A stretch of 64,000 nt of DNA, taken from the NCBI GenBank assembly GCA_029883255.1, contig JAOUJL010000001.1, forward strand, positions 1 through 64,000. Reading direction: 5' to 3'. Below are positions 1 through 7,944 of this stretch, piece by piece. The notes beneath the pieces are model-generated. The model did no database searches and was not told where the DNA came from. It saw nothing but the letters and a program-made list of their open reading frames with translations. Each line of letters starts with the position of its first letter. Positions within the stretch are counted from its first letter, which is position 1. Made by a program: the position numbers and the translations under genes. The DNA comes from Candidatus Bathyarchaeota archaeon. Lineage in GTDB: Archaea > Thermoproteota > Bathyarchaeia > Bathyarchaeales > Bathyarchaeaceae.

Positions 1-300
1 GGAAAACATTCGGTGTCCTTGCAACCAAGCCCGTGAGGCAGAAAACTTAAGATTCGTGAAGACGAAACCGTCGAGAAGGACAGCACGAGCATGCGCGACG
101 TGAAACCTAACTGGAAGTTGGTGTGCATTAACAATTTCTGATTGCACCCAAAAACTAACCAGAGAATTCTTTGAAGGGTCGTCGTGGAGAAAGTTTTCTG
201 TGTCGAGGCATTTGCTACGAGATTTTACGTGATAATCGTTTGTGAGTGGTCTGTTTAATAATGTTCGGTAGCCGAACAATGGCAAACTTTAAATGCTCTT
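1..300. other. Non-coding leader region with possible RNA structure
   Basis: No convincing protein gene is visible. Positions 1-125 are richer in GC than the surroundings and contain short complementary segments, GACG/CGTC around positions 60-73 and GTCCTT/AAGGAC bracketing them, so a folded RNA running in from the left edge is possible. I recognise no known RNA family. Positions 240-300 are AT-rich and hold the probable promoter of the next gene, a TTTAAATG box near 289-296. Confidence 0.3.
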
Positions 301-1197
301 ATGGCGAATACTTTGCGTGGAATGAAAATGACTAAGGTAGAATTGTCAACTATGGCTAAGGGAGAATTGCCTAAGTTGGGGGAACTGTTGTCTGTTGATA
401 AGTTTCATGTGAGTGAGTTGAACGTGCGGGCTGGGCGGCCTTTTGGGGAGAGCGAGGAGGACAGGGCTTTGATCGACCAGTTAAGGCGGGGCAAGATCAT
501 AGGGCCTTTCAAGTCGAGACCGGAGGGGGATGGTTATGGAGTAGTTGTAGGGAGGAGACGTTTCTTGGCGAAGAAGGAGGCTAGTGCAAGGTTTTTTGTT
601 GTGGGTTCTGACTGCTTGATCGAGGAGATGAGTGATGAAGAGGCGAGAGAGGCCTCTCTGATTGAGAATCTGAGCATTTTAAGAAAGGAGATGGATGCTA
701 TCACAAGGGCTACGCGGCTGAACGAGATAGTTTCTTTCTCGCCTGCAGGGTTGAGGGCAACAGCAAGAAGATTAGGCATTCCAGCGTCAACGTTGAGCGA
801 GTGGCTTAAAATTTTAGAGTTAAGCCCGAAAATGCAAGAAGCAGTGGCCAGAGGCCTACTCTGTTACACGGATGCGCTGAAGCTCGCAAAGATGAAGATC
901 GGACAGATGAAACAGGACGAACTGGCTGAAATATTGGAAAAGGAAGGAATCGAGGCCTACAGAAAAGAGTTAGAAAGACTCGCCATGAAAAAACTGAAAA
1001 AAGGAGCGCCAAAAGGAAAATACTTGATTCTAAGAGCAACCTTCGACAGGGCATACCCGACAGACGTCGAACTCTACGAAAAACTAAAACGGCTGGCAGA
1101 AACCAAACAAATGAAACTCGACGAATACTGCAAATGGGTCCTAGCTGAGCACGCCAGAAATCAAGAACACATCTCCGAGGAAGAGCCTAAGAAATAA
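301..1197 (+). CDS. ParB-like DNA-binding protein
   Basis: This 298-residue protein has a ParB/Spo0J-type N-terminal region with a GRRRFLAKKE box near residues 84-93 and a LIENLSILRKEMD stretch near 118-130. A helix-turn-helix follows near 152-173 (TARRLGIPASTLSEWLKIL). The charged C-terminal segment near 255-290 looks like a small alpha-helical dimerisation domain. Family members bind palindromic sites in chromosome or plasmid partitioning or act as regulators. No ParA gene lies nearby, so a partition role is not supported. The TTTAAATG box about ten bases before position 301 suggests that translation may really begin at the ATG codons at 322 or 328 on a nearly leaderless mRNA. A distant full-length homologue is encoded at 49142-49873. 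Confidence 0.75.
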   Translation: MANTLRGMKMTKVELSTMAKGELPKLGELLSVDKFHVSELNVRAGRPFGESEEDRALIDQLRRGKIIGPFKSRPEGDGYGVVVGRRRFLAKKEASARFFVVGSDCLIEEMSDEEAREASLIENLSILRKEMDAITRATRLNEIVSFSPAGLRATARRLGIPASTLSEWLKILELSPKMQEAVARGLLCYTDALKLAKMKIGQMKQDELAEILEKEGIEAYRKELERLAMKKLKKGAPKGKYLILRATFDRAYPTDVELYEKLKRLAETKQMKLDEYCKWVLAEHARNQEHISEEEPKK

Positions 1198-1465
1198 GTA
1201 ATCAGGCGAAGACAAAGCAAACTAATTCGGCTAGTTTAAGGTATAAGCGATGAATGTAACAAAAAACCTTGTCTTAGAGCTTCTAGAGGCTGCCAGAATT
1301 AGCTAAATGGAAATAAAAAAAAGCAAGTAAGTAAAGTTGAACACTCTGCAACTGGAAACAACAAGCTGTTATTTTTTAATTCGACAGAAAACATGTCAAC
1401 CATAACCAGATATGCGACCACAAAAATTTGTTAACATTTTCTCAGAAAAAAGAGTTTCTTACAAA

Positions 1466-1640
1466 CTCAGCTTGGTAGAGCTTCCGAGCCTGCTAGCAGG
1501 GCTAGCTGGCGGAGACGCTGTAGACATCCACCCGCGGTAGGTGTCACCCAGCCTGCCACGCGTACATGCAGAGACCGGAGTGTCGCAGGAGAGCTGCAGG
1601 GCTTATCTCAGCTCGGCGATTTCAAAATGAAGGTTTCACT
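1466..1640 (+). other. GC-rich structured segment with tRNA-like D-arm
   Basis: This stretch is clearly GC-richer than its AT-rich flanks and codes for nothing obvious. It begins with CTCAGCTTGGTAGAGC, which reads like a tRNA D-arm. CCGAGC at about 1484 could pair with GCTCGG at about 1612, as an anticodon stem interrupted by an intron would. The expected acceptor 5' strand and a T-arm are missing, so I do not call a tRNA. It may be a decayed or multiply interrupted tRNA, or another structured RNA. Confidence 0.3.
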
Positions 1641-2376
1641 TCATGAAAGTCCTGCTCGCCCGACCATCAACTTGCAACGAACCGAATGTTTTGCAAATTG
1701 ATTGTTCGAAAGTGCTTTTCTCGCTTCTTTCAGGATTGAAACTTTGCAGGTGGGTTTATCTGTGCTGTCTTGGTGGTGTATCAGGCGGGTAGTTACTTTA
1801 CCGTATTGTTGCGCGATGGCAATCACTTGTTGTACCAAATTAGGGTATTTAGCTTGAGCAAAAATCCATTTTTCGCCGCTTGCATGTTTCTTTATGTGCC
1901 CGTCACCATCGGATAATCCAGTAAAGGTATGCTAGAGGAAAATTCGGAACATAATCATCTTCTTTGTTAGGTAATGCTAGGTATAGATGCTTGCTACAAA
2001 TTTTAACATCGATAGCTTTTTCGTTTCTTTTTTGATATATCCTAACTTTTAATCCCATCTCTTCTAGAATTGAAACCAGTTTATTTCGTATTTCTGTGTC
2101 ACATGAAGAAAGAGTGAAAACTACGATGTGGTGATATCTATCTATGAATTTGCATCCATCTGTATAGTATAATCCCACAATCCAATCCCACTCACTCTGG
2201 TCAATATTCTCTTTGTGAAGCGGTTTAGTTCGTCCTGTTCTGCTGCCTCGGTAATAGCTCACAAGACCTTTTGAAATGTTTCGATTCCATTGCTTTCGTA
2301 CTTGCTGGATTATTTCCGAGTAGCTTGCCTGAGCATATTTTATATATTTTACAGCATCTCGCGGAAGTCTTGGCAA
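1641..2376 (-). pseudogene. Frameshifted LAGLIDADG homing endonuclease
   Basis: Two reading frames on the minus strand together make one two-motif LAGLIDADG endonuclease of about 240 residues. The first frame (2376 down to 1903) starts with an HTH-like region and carries motif one, WIVGLYYTDGC, near residues 64-75. It then runs out of frame at NFPLAYLYWI. The second motif, TGLSDGDGHIKKH, lies in a different frame immediately after and continues to 1641. A single indel near 1910-1925 would restore the full protein. Such enzymes cut an intron-less or element-less allele and drive homing. The gene lies between two copies of a tRNA-3'-end sequence (1651-1666 and 2479-2494). The frameshift suggests decay; a sequencing error is the alternative. 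Confidence 0.75.
1651..1666 (+). repeat. Left copy of tRNA-3'-end direct repeat
   Basis: CCTGCTCGCCCGACCA here matches CCTGCCCGCCCGACCA at 2479-2494 with one mismatch. The repeat brackets the homing-endonuclease pseudogene and resembles the end of a tRNA gene including CCA, so the pair may be attachment-type or target duplications. Confidence 0.6.
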
Positions 2377-2418
2377 TTAGTTGTATCTCTCTTACTGATT
2401 ATGAAGTGCTAATCTTCC

Positions 2419-2428
2419 TTTATAAAAT
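2419..2428 (+). promoter_or_regulatory. TATA-like box upstream of tRNA 3' end
   Basis: TTTATAAAAT resembles an archaeal TATA box. It would place a transcript start near 2445-2450, about 20 bases before the orphan tRNA T-arm, so the tRNA 3' portion might be transcribed by itself. Confidence 0.3.
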
Positions 2429-2466
2429 CTTGAACTGTATCCCTTGCTAAGGTTTGTAAATACGTC

Positions 2467-2494
2467 GCAGGTTCAAATCCTGCCCGCCCGACCA
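2467..2494 (+). tRNA. Orphan tRNA 3' end (T-arm, acceptor strand, CCA)
   Basis: GCAGG-TTCAAAT-CCTGC forms a perfect five-base T-stem with a canonical seven-base T-loop. It is followed by the acceptor strand CCGCCCG, discriminator A and an encoded CCA. A 5' half with a complementary CGGGCGG acceptor strand was not found next to it. It is therefore a fragment left by insertion of the endonuclease element, the 3' exon of a heavily interrupted tRNA, or a 3' half of a split tRNA. The identity of the amino acid cannot be read. Confidence 0.5.
2479..2494 (+). repeat. Right copy of tRNA-3'-end direct repeat
   Basis: This is the partner of the repeat at 1651-1666 and forms the end of the orphan tRNA 3' piece. 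The distance between the copies is about 830 bases, just enough for the endonuclease gene. Confidence 0.6.
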
Positions 2495-2531
2495 AAACCA
2501 AATCAGCCCATTTTGATGAAATAATTTAAAA

Positions 2532-2841
2532 TCAAGGATCTTCCAGATTAAATGTTCCATCTTTTCCATTAACTATCAGTTTAACTTTGTTTATGAGTTT
2601 CATTACGAGAAGTATTTTCACTGGTGCTGGGTCTGGAATTTTGTGTATGGCAACTGGCAAGTTTTCAACTTTGACATTGGCAACTTCTATTTTATTTAAA
2701 ATCCTAACTGGAGTCTTAATAATTCCAGAAGCTGTTATTAAGGTTACTTTCGGATAATCCTTGTTTGGTTCGAGCTCTAGGAAGTCCGCGCTTTCAGGCG
2801 GAATAACGGGAAAAGCTGCACAAGTGTCTTCATCTACAAGA
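2532..2841 (-). pseudogene. Retropepsin-like aspartyl protease remnant
   Basis: The minus strand reads, without a stop, VDEDTCAAFPVIPPES, then YPKVTLITASGIIKTP, then a C-terminal KVKLIVNGKDGTFNLEDP and a stop. This has the arrangement of archaeal clan-AA (retropepsin-like) proteins, which normally carry a D-T-G-A active-site motif. Here the motif reads DTC, so the glycine is lost. The region N-terminal to the motif is replaced by unrelated sequence that belongs to a ParB-like remnant on the other strand. I read this as a decayed, truncated gene. Other members of the same fold occur near 7557-7804, 47482-47808 and 59555-59980. Confidence 0.65.
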
Positions 2842-3015
2842 AAAATCTTAACCGTAAAGAACTACACGAACACAAAATTCGTAAACATCCTCTTAGAAAA
2901 GCGGATCTACATGAAACTTAAGAAAACAGCTGAGGAGCTGAGTACAGCACCACACATAATCATCTATAACGCGTTGATCCTAATACTGAAAAAAGGCAAG
3001 GCGGAGCGGAACTAA
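2842..3015 (+). pseudogene. C-terminal remnant of a ParB-like/RHH protein
   Basis: The codons from 2845 onward give ILTVKNYTNTKFVNILLEKR and the following helix. They match residue for residue the C-terminal domains encoded at 43311-43661 and 49142-49873 (ILTVKIYANTKFVNIVLEKR in the latter). An ATG-less frame opens at 2761, but that upstream part is antisense to the retropepsin remnant and is not homologous. Only the C-terminal domain survives, so this is a broken copy. Confidence 0.65.
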
Positions 3016-3184
3016 ACGCTAACTACAACAAAGCATAGAACATTATGGAATTAGGATTAGCATTGAAGTCTAAGCTAGGTAAACCGTGCACGCGTTATTA
3101 AAAAAGGATTCGCTAGGGAAAGGAAGTCCGCTTTTTTTATTATAGCGTCATTCGATCGCCACAATTTCCATCAGAGCTATCTTT

Positions 3185-4537
3185 TTAGCCTAAAGCTTTT
3201 TTTAAGGCTCTTACAGAGTCTATCCATTTTTCATCCCCCTCCACCCAAGGAACAGCAACTAACGATAATCTAACGGCATTTACCGGCTCGCCATAGAAGG
3301 AGGCGCCGGACACTGTGACCATGCCCTTGTTAAGCAGATCGTCTGCAATTTTTGTCCCCTCGATAGGTGTTTTAACCAATGCATACAACGCTCCATACAA
3401 ACCATTCTTCGGCAGGAGTAAAGGTATTCTCTCTTCCAAGAGCACGGTTATTCTATTTGCTAGGATCTCACACATCCATTCATGAGTAACCGGGTTTTCA
3501 AGGAACATCCGCAATATATGTGCTCCCGTAATAAAGGATAATGTTGGAGCACTTAGGTTTTCCCTTCCGATGATCGCCTCCATGTTCGCTATCCACTGCT
3601 TGTTTGCAGTTGTAAAACCAAATCTCAATCCAGCAATAAGACAGGTCTTGGAGAGGCTCGACAAAATGCATATATCGTCATAATCTTTCTCCACAACTTC
3701 TTTGAATTTTTTCCTCAGGTTTTCTACAGCCTCTTTGTTAAATCTCGCTTTGGTGGGATTTGTTTTAGGGGTGAGCTCGAATATTGTGAATAAATACGGG
3801 GCATCCCATATGACGCCGCCCCCTTTTGTTCTCATTACTTCGACAATGGCTCTTAAATCCTCCACCGAAGTGTATCCGGTAGGGTTGTTCGGCATACTCA
3901 CGTAAAATACTGATTTGTCTATTATTTTCTTTTTGAGATCATCCACATCCAACGACAAGTCATCATGCATCTTAACGCGTCTAAGCTTACACCCATTACC
4001 TCTAACGATGCCGGGAATTGGTGAGTAATCCCATTGTAACATGAAAACATCGGTACCTGATCTAATTGCCCTAAGACTGGCGGCCATAGCTTGTTGCCCA
4101 CCTGCTGTGCAAGCCACCCTATCAGTATCTTCATCTGTGAGAGGTACACCGTGTACGTCCCTCATGTATTTGATGACCCATCTCTTTTGTTCAGGGGTAC
4201 CAGTAGTGGGGGAATAACCGACAGCGCGTAGTAATGGATAGCATGAATTCAAGATTCCGCTCTTTATTCCATCGGCAACGATTTTTAATGGAACCGGCAA
4301 TTCATCGTTCACCTCTATTCTTATATTCTTGAATATCGATAGTTCAAAAAGTAAGTTTCCGACGCTACCGCTACTGAAATCAAATACATGCACGCCTTTT
4401 TCCCTCAATTGCACGGCCTTCATCATAGCCTCTCTTATCGCTGGCATAGGAGGAAAAGGACGAAGATATTCGGATTTCAATTTTTTAAACCTGGTATAAT
4501 TCTTGATTACAGCTTTATAATTCTTTTTCTCGAACAA
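3185..4537 (-). CDS. PLP-dependent aminotransferase, class I/II
   Basis: The 450-residue product is a fold-type I PLP enzyme. PNNPTGY (216-222), the aspartate of WDAPY (D245) and the Schiff-base lysine in SSLSKTCLIAGLRFGF (K297, with phosphate-binding R305) are all present. It transfers an amino group between an amino acid and a 2-oxoacid; the substrate cannot be told from sequence. It is longer than the usual 390-410 residues because of an N-terminal extension and an insertion around 255-285. It stands alone on its strand, downstream of a histidine ammonia-lyase fragment. Four other class I/II aminotransferases are encoded in the window, and this one is clearly the most divergent of the five. 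Confidence 0.85.
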   Translation of the reverse strand: MFEKKNYKAVIKNYTRFKKLKSEYLRPFPPMPAIREAMMKAVQLREKGVHVFDFSSGSVGNLLFELSIFKNIRIEVNDELPVPLKIVADGIKSGILNSCYPLLRAVGYSPTTGTPEQKRWVIKYMRDVHGVPLTDEDTDRVACTAGGQQAMAASLRAIRSGTDVFMLQWDYSPIPGIVRGNGCKLRRVKMHDDLSLDVDDLKKKIIDKSVFYVSMPNNPTGYTSVEDLRAIVEVMRTKGGGVIWDAPYLFTIFELTPKTNPTKARFNKEAVENLRKKFKEVVEKDYDDICILSSLSKTCLIAGLRFGFTTANKQWIANMEAIIGRENLSAPTLSFITGAHILRMFLENPVTHEWMCEILANRITVLLEERIPLLLPKNGLYGALYALVKTPIEGTKIADDLLNKGMVTVSGASFYGEPVNAVRLSLVAVPWVEGDEKWIDSVRALKKALG

Positions 4538-4555
4538 GCGAGGAATTTTTTCTGG

Positions 4556-4656
4556 TAGGATTAGGAAGGGCTGGCAAGCTATTGTTTATTTCCTCATAAA
4601 AAAGGTCTATTGCAAGGGATACTGGCTGACCGTGGAAGTTGCCTCCTGAAAGACAT
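4556..4656 (-). pseudogene. Histidine ammonia-lyase fragment
   Basis: The minus strand encodes LSGGNFHGQPVSLAIDLF followed by NNSLPALPNPTRK. The first part matches the LSGGNFHGQPISLAMDLL segment of the ammonia-lyase gene at 40638-41924, also at nucleotide level. The second part resembles its NNGLPAFLIPPE segment, with the roughly 20 residues between them deleted. No start, MIO motif or C-terminus remains, so this is debris from a second copy. Confidence 0.7.
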
Positions 4657-4817
4657 GTTCTAGCTGGCACACAACTTTTTTACTGACGATGTAATATCGC
4701 GCTTGGAATATTTTGGGGCATTATTCGTAGTACATTTATGTCATGGACGCGCACGTGGTACACCCAAAAGCATATTACGTGCAATGGTAAAAATATGAGG
4801 CGCATTGAAGGCTTAAC

Positions 4818-5294
4818 ATGCCAGTCTTGAGTGCAAATGAGCTTAAAAGAATTTGTATCACTGTTTTGGTGGCGGTTGGAACTCCAGAGGATGAAGCGGA
4901 AATTATTGCAGATAGCCTTGTTAAGGCTAATCTTCGAGGAATTGACTCTCATAGTGTTTTCCGATTAACCGCTTACATTGATAGAGTTGAACACAAGACA
5001 ATCATTCCTGGAGCACATTTCACGATAGTTCGTCAGACTCCATCCACCGCTTTAGTAAACGGAGGATCCGGATTTGGAGAAGTGGTAGGCGTTAAGGCAA
5101 TGGAACTTGCAGTGAAGAAATCTCGTGAAACAGGCATCGGGGCCGTGAGTGTCTTCGATACCAATCACTTTGGCATGGCTGCATACTGTGCCATGATCTG
5201 TCTCCAAAACGATATGATCGGCGTTATTACCTCTAACACCAGCCCCTATGTTGTTCCTTGGGGTGGGCGGGTTCCTATGCTTGGCACTAACTAA
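4818..5294 (+). pseudogene. Truncated Ldh_2-family malate/lactate dehydrogenase
   Basis: This product matches the N-terminal half of the malate/L-lactate/ureidoglycolate dehydrogenase family (type 2, NAD-dependent). It has the typical ADSLVKANLRGIDSHSVFR opening, the GFGEVVGVKAMELAVKK segment and the DTNHFGMAAYCA motif carrying the catalytic histidine. Members are about 330-360 residues. This one stops at residue 158 right after MLGTN, where the family continues with GTNP and the rest of the nucleotide-binding region. No continuation follows in any frame. A GC-alternating repeat lies 65 bases downstream. I regard it as a truncated gene unlikely to be active. Confidence 0.75.
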
Positions 5295-5358
5295 AAAGGG
5301 GGAAAAAAGTTGTGCCAAAAATTAAGGGTTGACCTTCCTCTTTTATAGGGGAACATAC

Positions 5359-5380
5359 GCTAGCGCGCGTGTAGCGCGCT
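5359..5380. repeat. GC-alternating intergenic palindrome cluster
   Basis: The stretch holds GCTAGCGCGCG followed by TGTAGCGCGCT, two partial copies of the (T)AGCGCGCGCGCT(A) motif that recurs between genes in this window. It lies between a truncated dehydrogenase and the transporter promoter. Confidence 0.6.
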
Positions 5381-5396
5381 GTGGGCTTATGAGAAA

Positions 5397-5408
5397 TCTT
5401 TTATACTA
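5397..5408 (+). promoter_or_regulatory. TATA-like promoter of the peptide transporter
   Basis: TCTTTTATACTA lies about 45 bases before the preferred start codon at 5449 and is followed by a GAGGAG ribosome-binding site at 5434-5439. Spacing fits an archaeal TATA box with a short leader. Confidence 0.5.
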
Positions 5409-5448
5409 GTAATTCCGACTATTGTGTGAAAAAGAGGAGAAAAATCGG

Positions 5449-7188
5449 ATGAAATGCTGGATTGTTGCAATACTCGCTTTAGTGCTTCTCCTTATGCCTA
5501 TTGTTGGAGTAACGGCACAAGAGGAACCTACCTACGGAGGAACTTTAACATGGGTGATAACGTCGGAGCCTGATGATCTGGCTATGTTTCGTACCCTAGA
5601 GGCAACTCAAAATCTACTTGTCTGCAACTTTTTTAACTCTTTCTTTACTTACACCGCGGAAGGTAACTACGTTCCAGACCTGTTGGAGTCATACGAAATC
5701 TCGAAAGATGGACTAACATATACTTTCCACTTCCCCAAAGATGTAAAATTCCATGACGGCGAACCGTTCACTTCAGAGGATGTGAAGTTCAGTATTGAGA
5801 ATATTTATTTTCCATATAGCCCAGGCTTTGATACGATTTTCAAAGATGTTGCTGTTGAGACACCGGATGACTTGACGTTAATACTTAAATTAAAAGAGCC
5901 AAGGAATGCCCTTATGGATAAGTTACGTGGCCGGTATATCCTTTTTTACCCTAAACACCTTTACGAAGGTACAGATATACTGAAGAACCCATACAATAAC
6001 AATCCTATCGGAACAGGCCCCTTCAAATTTAAAGAGTGGGTGAGAGGTAGTCACATAGAAGCGGTAAAGAACGAAAACTACTTCAAAAAAGGTTTACCAT
6101 ACTTGGATGGATTTCTCTGCAAATTCGTCTATGACGAAATGTCGGTAATTCTAGGAGTCGAAAAGGGTGAAATCGATTACATGCCCCGGGAGTTCCCATT
6201 TGCTTATTGGAAGCAATATTCCTTAGACCCCCAATTTAAGGTTGAACCTGTTTCCTACATATCTGTTTCTGCGCCGACCCTTTGGTTAAATCATAGAAGG
6301 GAACCGTTTAGCAACGCTAAGGTTAGGCATGCAATAAACTTGGCTATGGATAAGGACGATATTTCCGAAAAAGTGTACTACGGACTTATGAAACCCGTTA
6401 ATGGTTGGATCCCGCAAGGCTGGAAATCTCCCTTCCTACAATATAATCCGAAAGTGCCTGAATGGCATCGCGATGTAGAGAGAGCGAATGAACTCCTTGA
6501 TGAAGCTGGATATCCGAGAGGTACGAATGGAGTGAGGTTCAGTGCTGACCTTTATATATATTCGGAGCGCCCACAGTTGGATATGGCTGAACTGTTAAGA
6601 ACCCATCTGAGCGAAGTTGGTATAGAGGTTACAGTTAAGCCACTATTGGAGCCAGCATTTGAAAAGCATATATATATGACGGACTTTGATTTCGATATGG
6701 CGGTTGAGCAGTCAGAAACCGTTGGATCGACCCCCCAAGATACGCTCTTTATTCCCTTTTCTACGAAAACGATAGGAACGGGTCCGATTACAAACTGCGC
6801 AGGATACAATAATACCAGGCTTAACGAGTTATTCGACATTGCCCCAATTGAAATGGATATGGAAAAACTTCAGGAGATTCTATTTGAGATGCAAGAGATA
6901 CTATACAATGACATGCCCGCTATCCCAATTGTAGGGTGGTGGACCCTCGTTTCAATCGCACAATCCGACGTGATGAACGTTCCTCATTCAATTAGTTGGA
7001 GAGAAACGCTGGAGAACGTTTGGATAAAGGCTGGCGCGCCGTCCATTCTTGAGGAGGTAGAGGATATGATCAAGCTGACTACAGAGAAGGTCACGAGGAA
7101 TGAGACGCTGATTTACGGCGTTATAGCGGTCCAATTGATCACGCTGGTGCTTGTCGCAGCAGTATTGTTAAGAAGGAGACCAACTTAG
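5449..7188 (+). CDS. Peptide ABC transporter substrate-binding protein
   Basis: This is an extracellular solute-binding protein of family 5 (DppA/OppA/NikA type) that captures peptides for import. An N-terminal signal segment (about residues 1-24 from this start, ending GVTAQ) is followed by the classical YGGTLTWVITSEPDDL opening and a LLESYEISKDGLTYTFHF motif. A C-terminal transmembrane helix (LIYGVIAVQLITLVLVAAVL) and a basic tail anchor it to the membrane, an archaeal arrangement. The TTG at 5422 gives a longer frame, but ATG 5449 with GAGGAG ten bases upstream is the better start. The permease genes begin only after a 757-base gap full of debris. Confidence 0.9.
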   Translation: MKCWIVAILALVLLLMPIVGVTAQEEPTYGGTLTWVITSEPDDLAMFRTLEATQNLLVCNFFNSFFTYTAEGNYVPDLLESYEISKDGLTYTFHFPKDVKFHDGEPFTSEDVKFSIENIYFPYSPGFDTIFKDVAVETPDDLTLILKLKEPRNALMDKLRGRYILFYPKHLYEGTDILKNPYNNNPIGTGPFKFKEWVRGSHIEAVKNENYFKKGLPYLDGFLCKFVYDEMSVILGVEKGEIDYMPREFPFAYWKQYSLDPQFKVEPVSYISVSAPTLWLNHRREPFSNAKVRHAINLAMDKDDISEKVYYGLMKPVNGWIPQGWKSPFLQYNPKVPEWHRDVERANELLDEAGYPRGTNGVRFSADLYIYSERPQLDMAELLRTHLSEVGIEVTVKPLLEPAFEKHIYMTDFDFDMAVEQSETVGSTPQDTLFIPFSTKTIGTGPITNCAGYNNTRLNELFDIAPIEMDMEKLQEILFEMQEILYNDMPAIPIVGWWTLVSIAQSDVMNVPHSISWRETLENVWIKAGAPSILEEVEDMIKLTTEKVTRNETLIYGVIAVQLITLVLVAAVLLRRRPT

Positions 7189-7229
7189 GCTCCTAACCCT
7201 CCCTTTTTCTTTAAGAGGTTTAGAAGATT

Positions 7230-7240
7230 CGCGCGCGCTG
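7230..7240. repeat. GC-alternating run
   Basis: CGCGCGCGCT sits inside a small hairpin with arms ATTCGC and GCGAAT. It is one of three such runs in this gap. Confidence 0.6.
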
Positions 7241-7371
7241 CGAATTTTGAACTAAGTTATCCTTGGCTATCTTAGTGATCTTTTTTGGGGGGATCTACAG
7301 ATTCCAAGGCATTGAGGAAACTCACGATCGCAAGAGGAACTCTAATCTGTAGTCATGTGCTCTTCTCCTGC

Positions 7372-7384
7372 TCGCGCGCGCGCT
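7372..7384. repeat. GC-alternating run
   Basis: TCGCGCGCGCGCT is the longest uninterrupted alternating run in this gap. Confidence 0.6.
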
Positions 7385-7556
7385 CAGAAATTTGGTCCCT
7401 TATTAATTGCTGATAAAAACCTCTTTCCCCTTCAATTGCCGTCTCTGGGATGCTATCCCTTTCCGGGCTAGTATGGTTGCGATTACCCCAACGTAGGATG
7501 GCCAGCCACCGTGTAAAATATTTTTGATTCTTCTCGACTGTATAACTTCTCAAGAA

Positions 7557-7804
7557 CTAACAGGAGCGATAAAGCGGGAGATACCTAATGCAGCTGAAAG
7601 ATAATGAAAAATCATTTAGGTTGAGTAACTTACCTGCAACTGCTGCGGATCCAGATGTCCTACCTATGGGCTTAATCTCCAGAGACCAGAGGATTTCTTT
7701 CGGCGCAGCTGTGAGCACCGCGCCCGTATCAACGAGAGTTTAACATCGCTTTCCAACGCACTAACCGGGTTAATAACAGCTACCTTAACATAAGTAAAGC
7801 CCAT
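7557..7804 (-). pseudogene. Frameshifted retropepsin-like aspartyl protease
   Basis: From ATG 7804 the minus strand reads MGFTYVKVAVINPV and continues to ESDVKLS. A frameshift then moves the homology to VDTGAVLTAAPKEILWSLE, IKPIGRTSGSAAVAGKL and a stop at 7557. The joined protein has the standard layout of a single-domain clan-AA aspartyl protease with an intact DTGA active-site motif. A one-base indel near 7730 would make it whole. The C-terminal half beyond the GKL segment is also missing compared with about 120-residue homologues, so it is a pseudogene. Confidence 0.65.
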
Positions 7805-7861
7805 TTCGCATTGTCCTCTAATGAGTATTTGTGCGCGATGAGATTTACTGATGTCTTGATA

Positions 7862-7871
7862 GCGCGCGCGT
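7862..7871. repeat. GC-alternating run
   Basis: GCGCGCGCGT lies about 75 bases before the first permease gene. It is the third alternating run in the 756-base gap. Confidence 0.6.
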
Positions 7872-7944
7872 GGGTGCAAATTCTGCGGTTAAGTGAGAGT
7901 AACGGGAAACAGTTTTTGAAGTTATCCAAAAGCGAAAAATTTTT

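Larger units (their letters stand above)
7189..7944. other. Debris-filled gap inside the transporter locus
   Basis: The 756 bases between the substrate-binding protein and the first permease contain no intact gene. They hold three GC-alternating runs and a frameshifted retropepsin-like remnant. An open frame at 7353-7553 on the minus strand resembles nothing I know. Genes of such importers normally lie a few bases apart, so this gap looks like inserted and decayed material. Confidence 0.55.

Noticed and set aside
301..1197. Chromosome-partition locus around the ParB-like gene
   Set aside because: No ParA-type ATPase or clustered parS-like repeats are visible close to it.
1466..1666. A complete intron-containing tRNA (D-arm at 1466, acceptor and CCA at 1666)
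   Set aside because: The 5' acceptor strand does not pair with the 3' end and there is no T-arm with a TTCRA loop before 1666, so only tRNA-like parts are reported.
7353..7553. A 66-codon minus-strand frame containing RWLAILRWGNRNHTSPERD
   Set aside because: It lies in decayed DNA, ends in a GC-alternating run and has no recognisable relatives.
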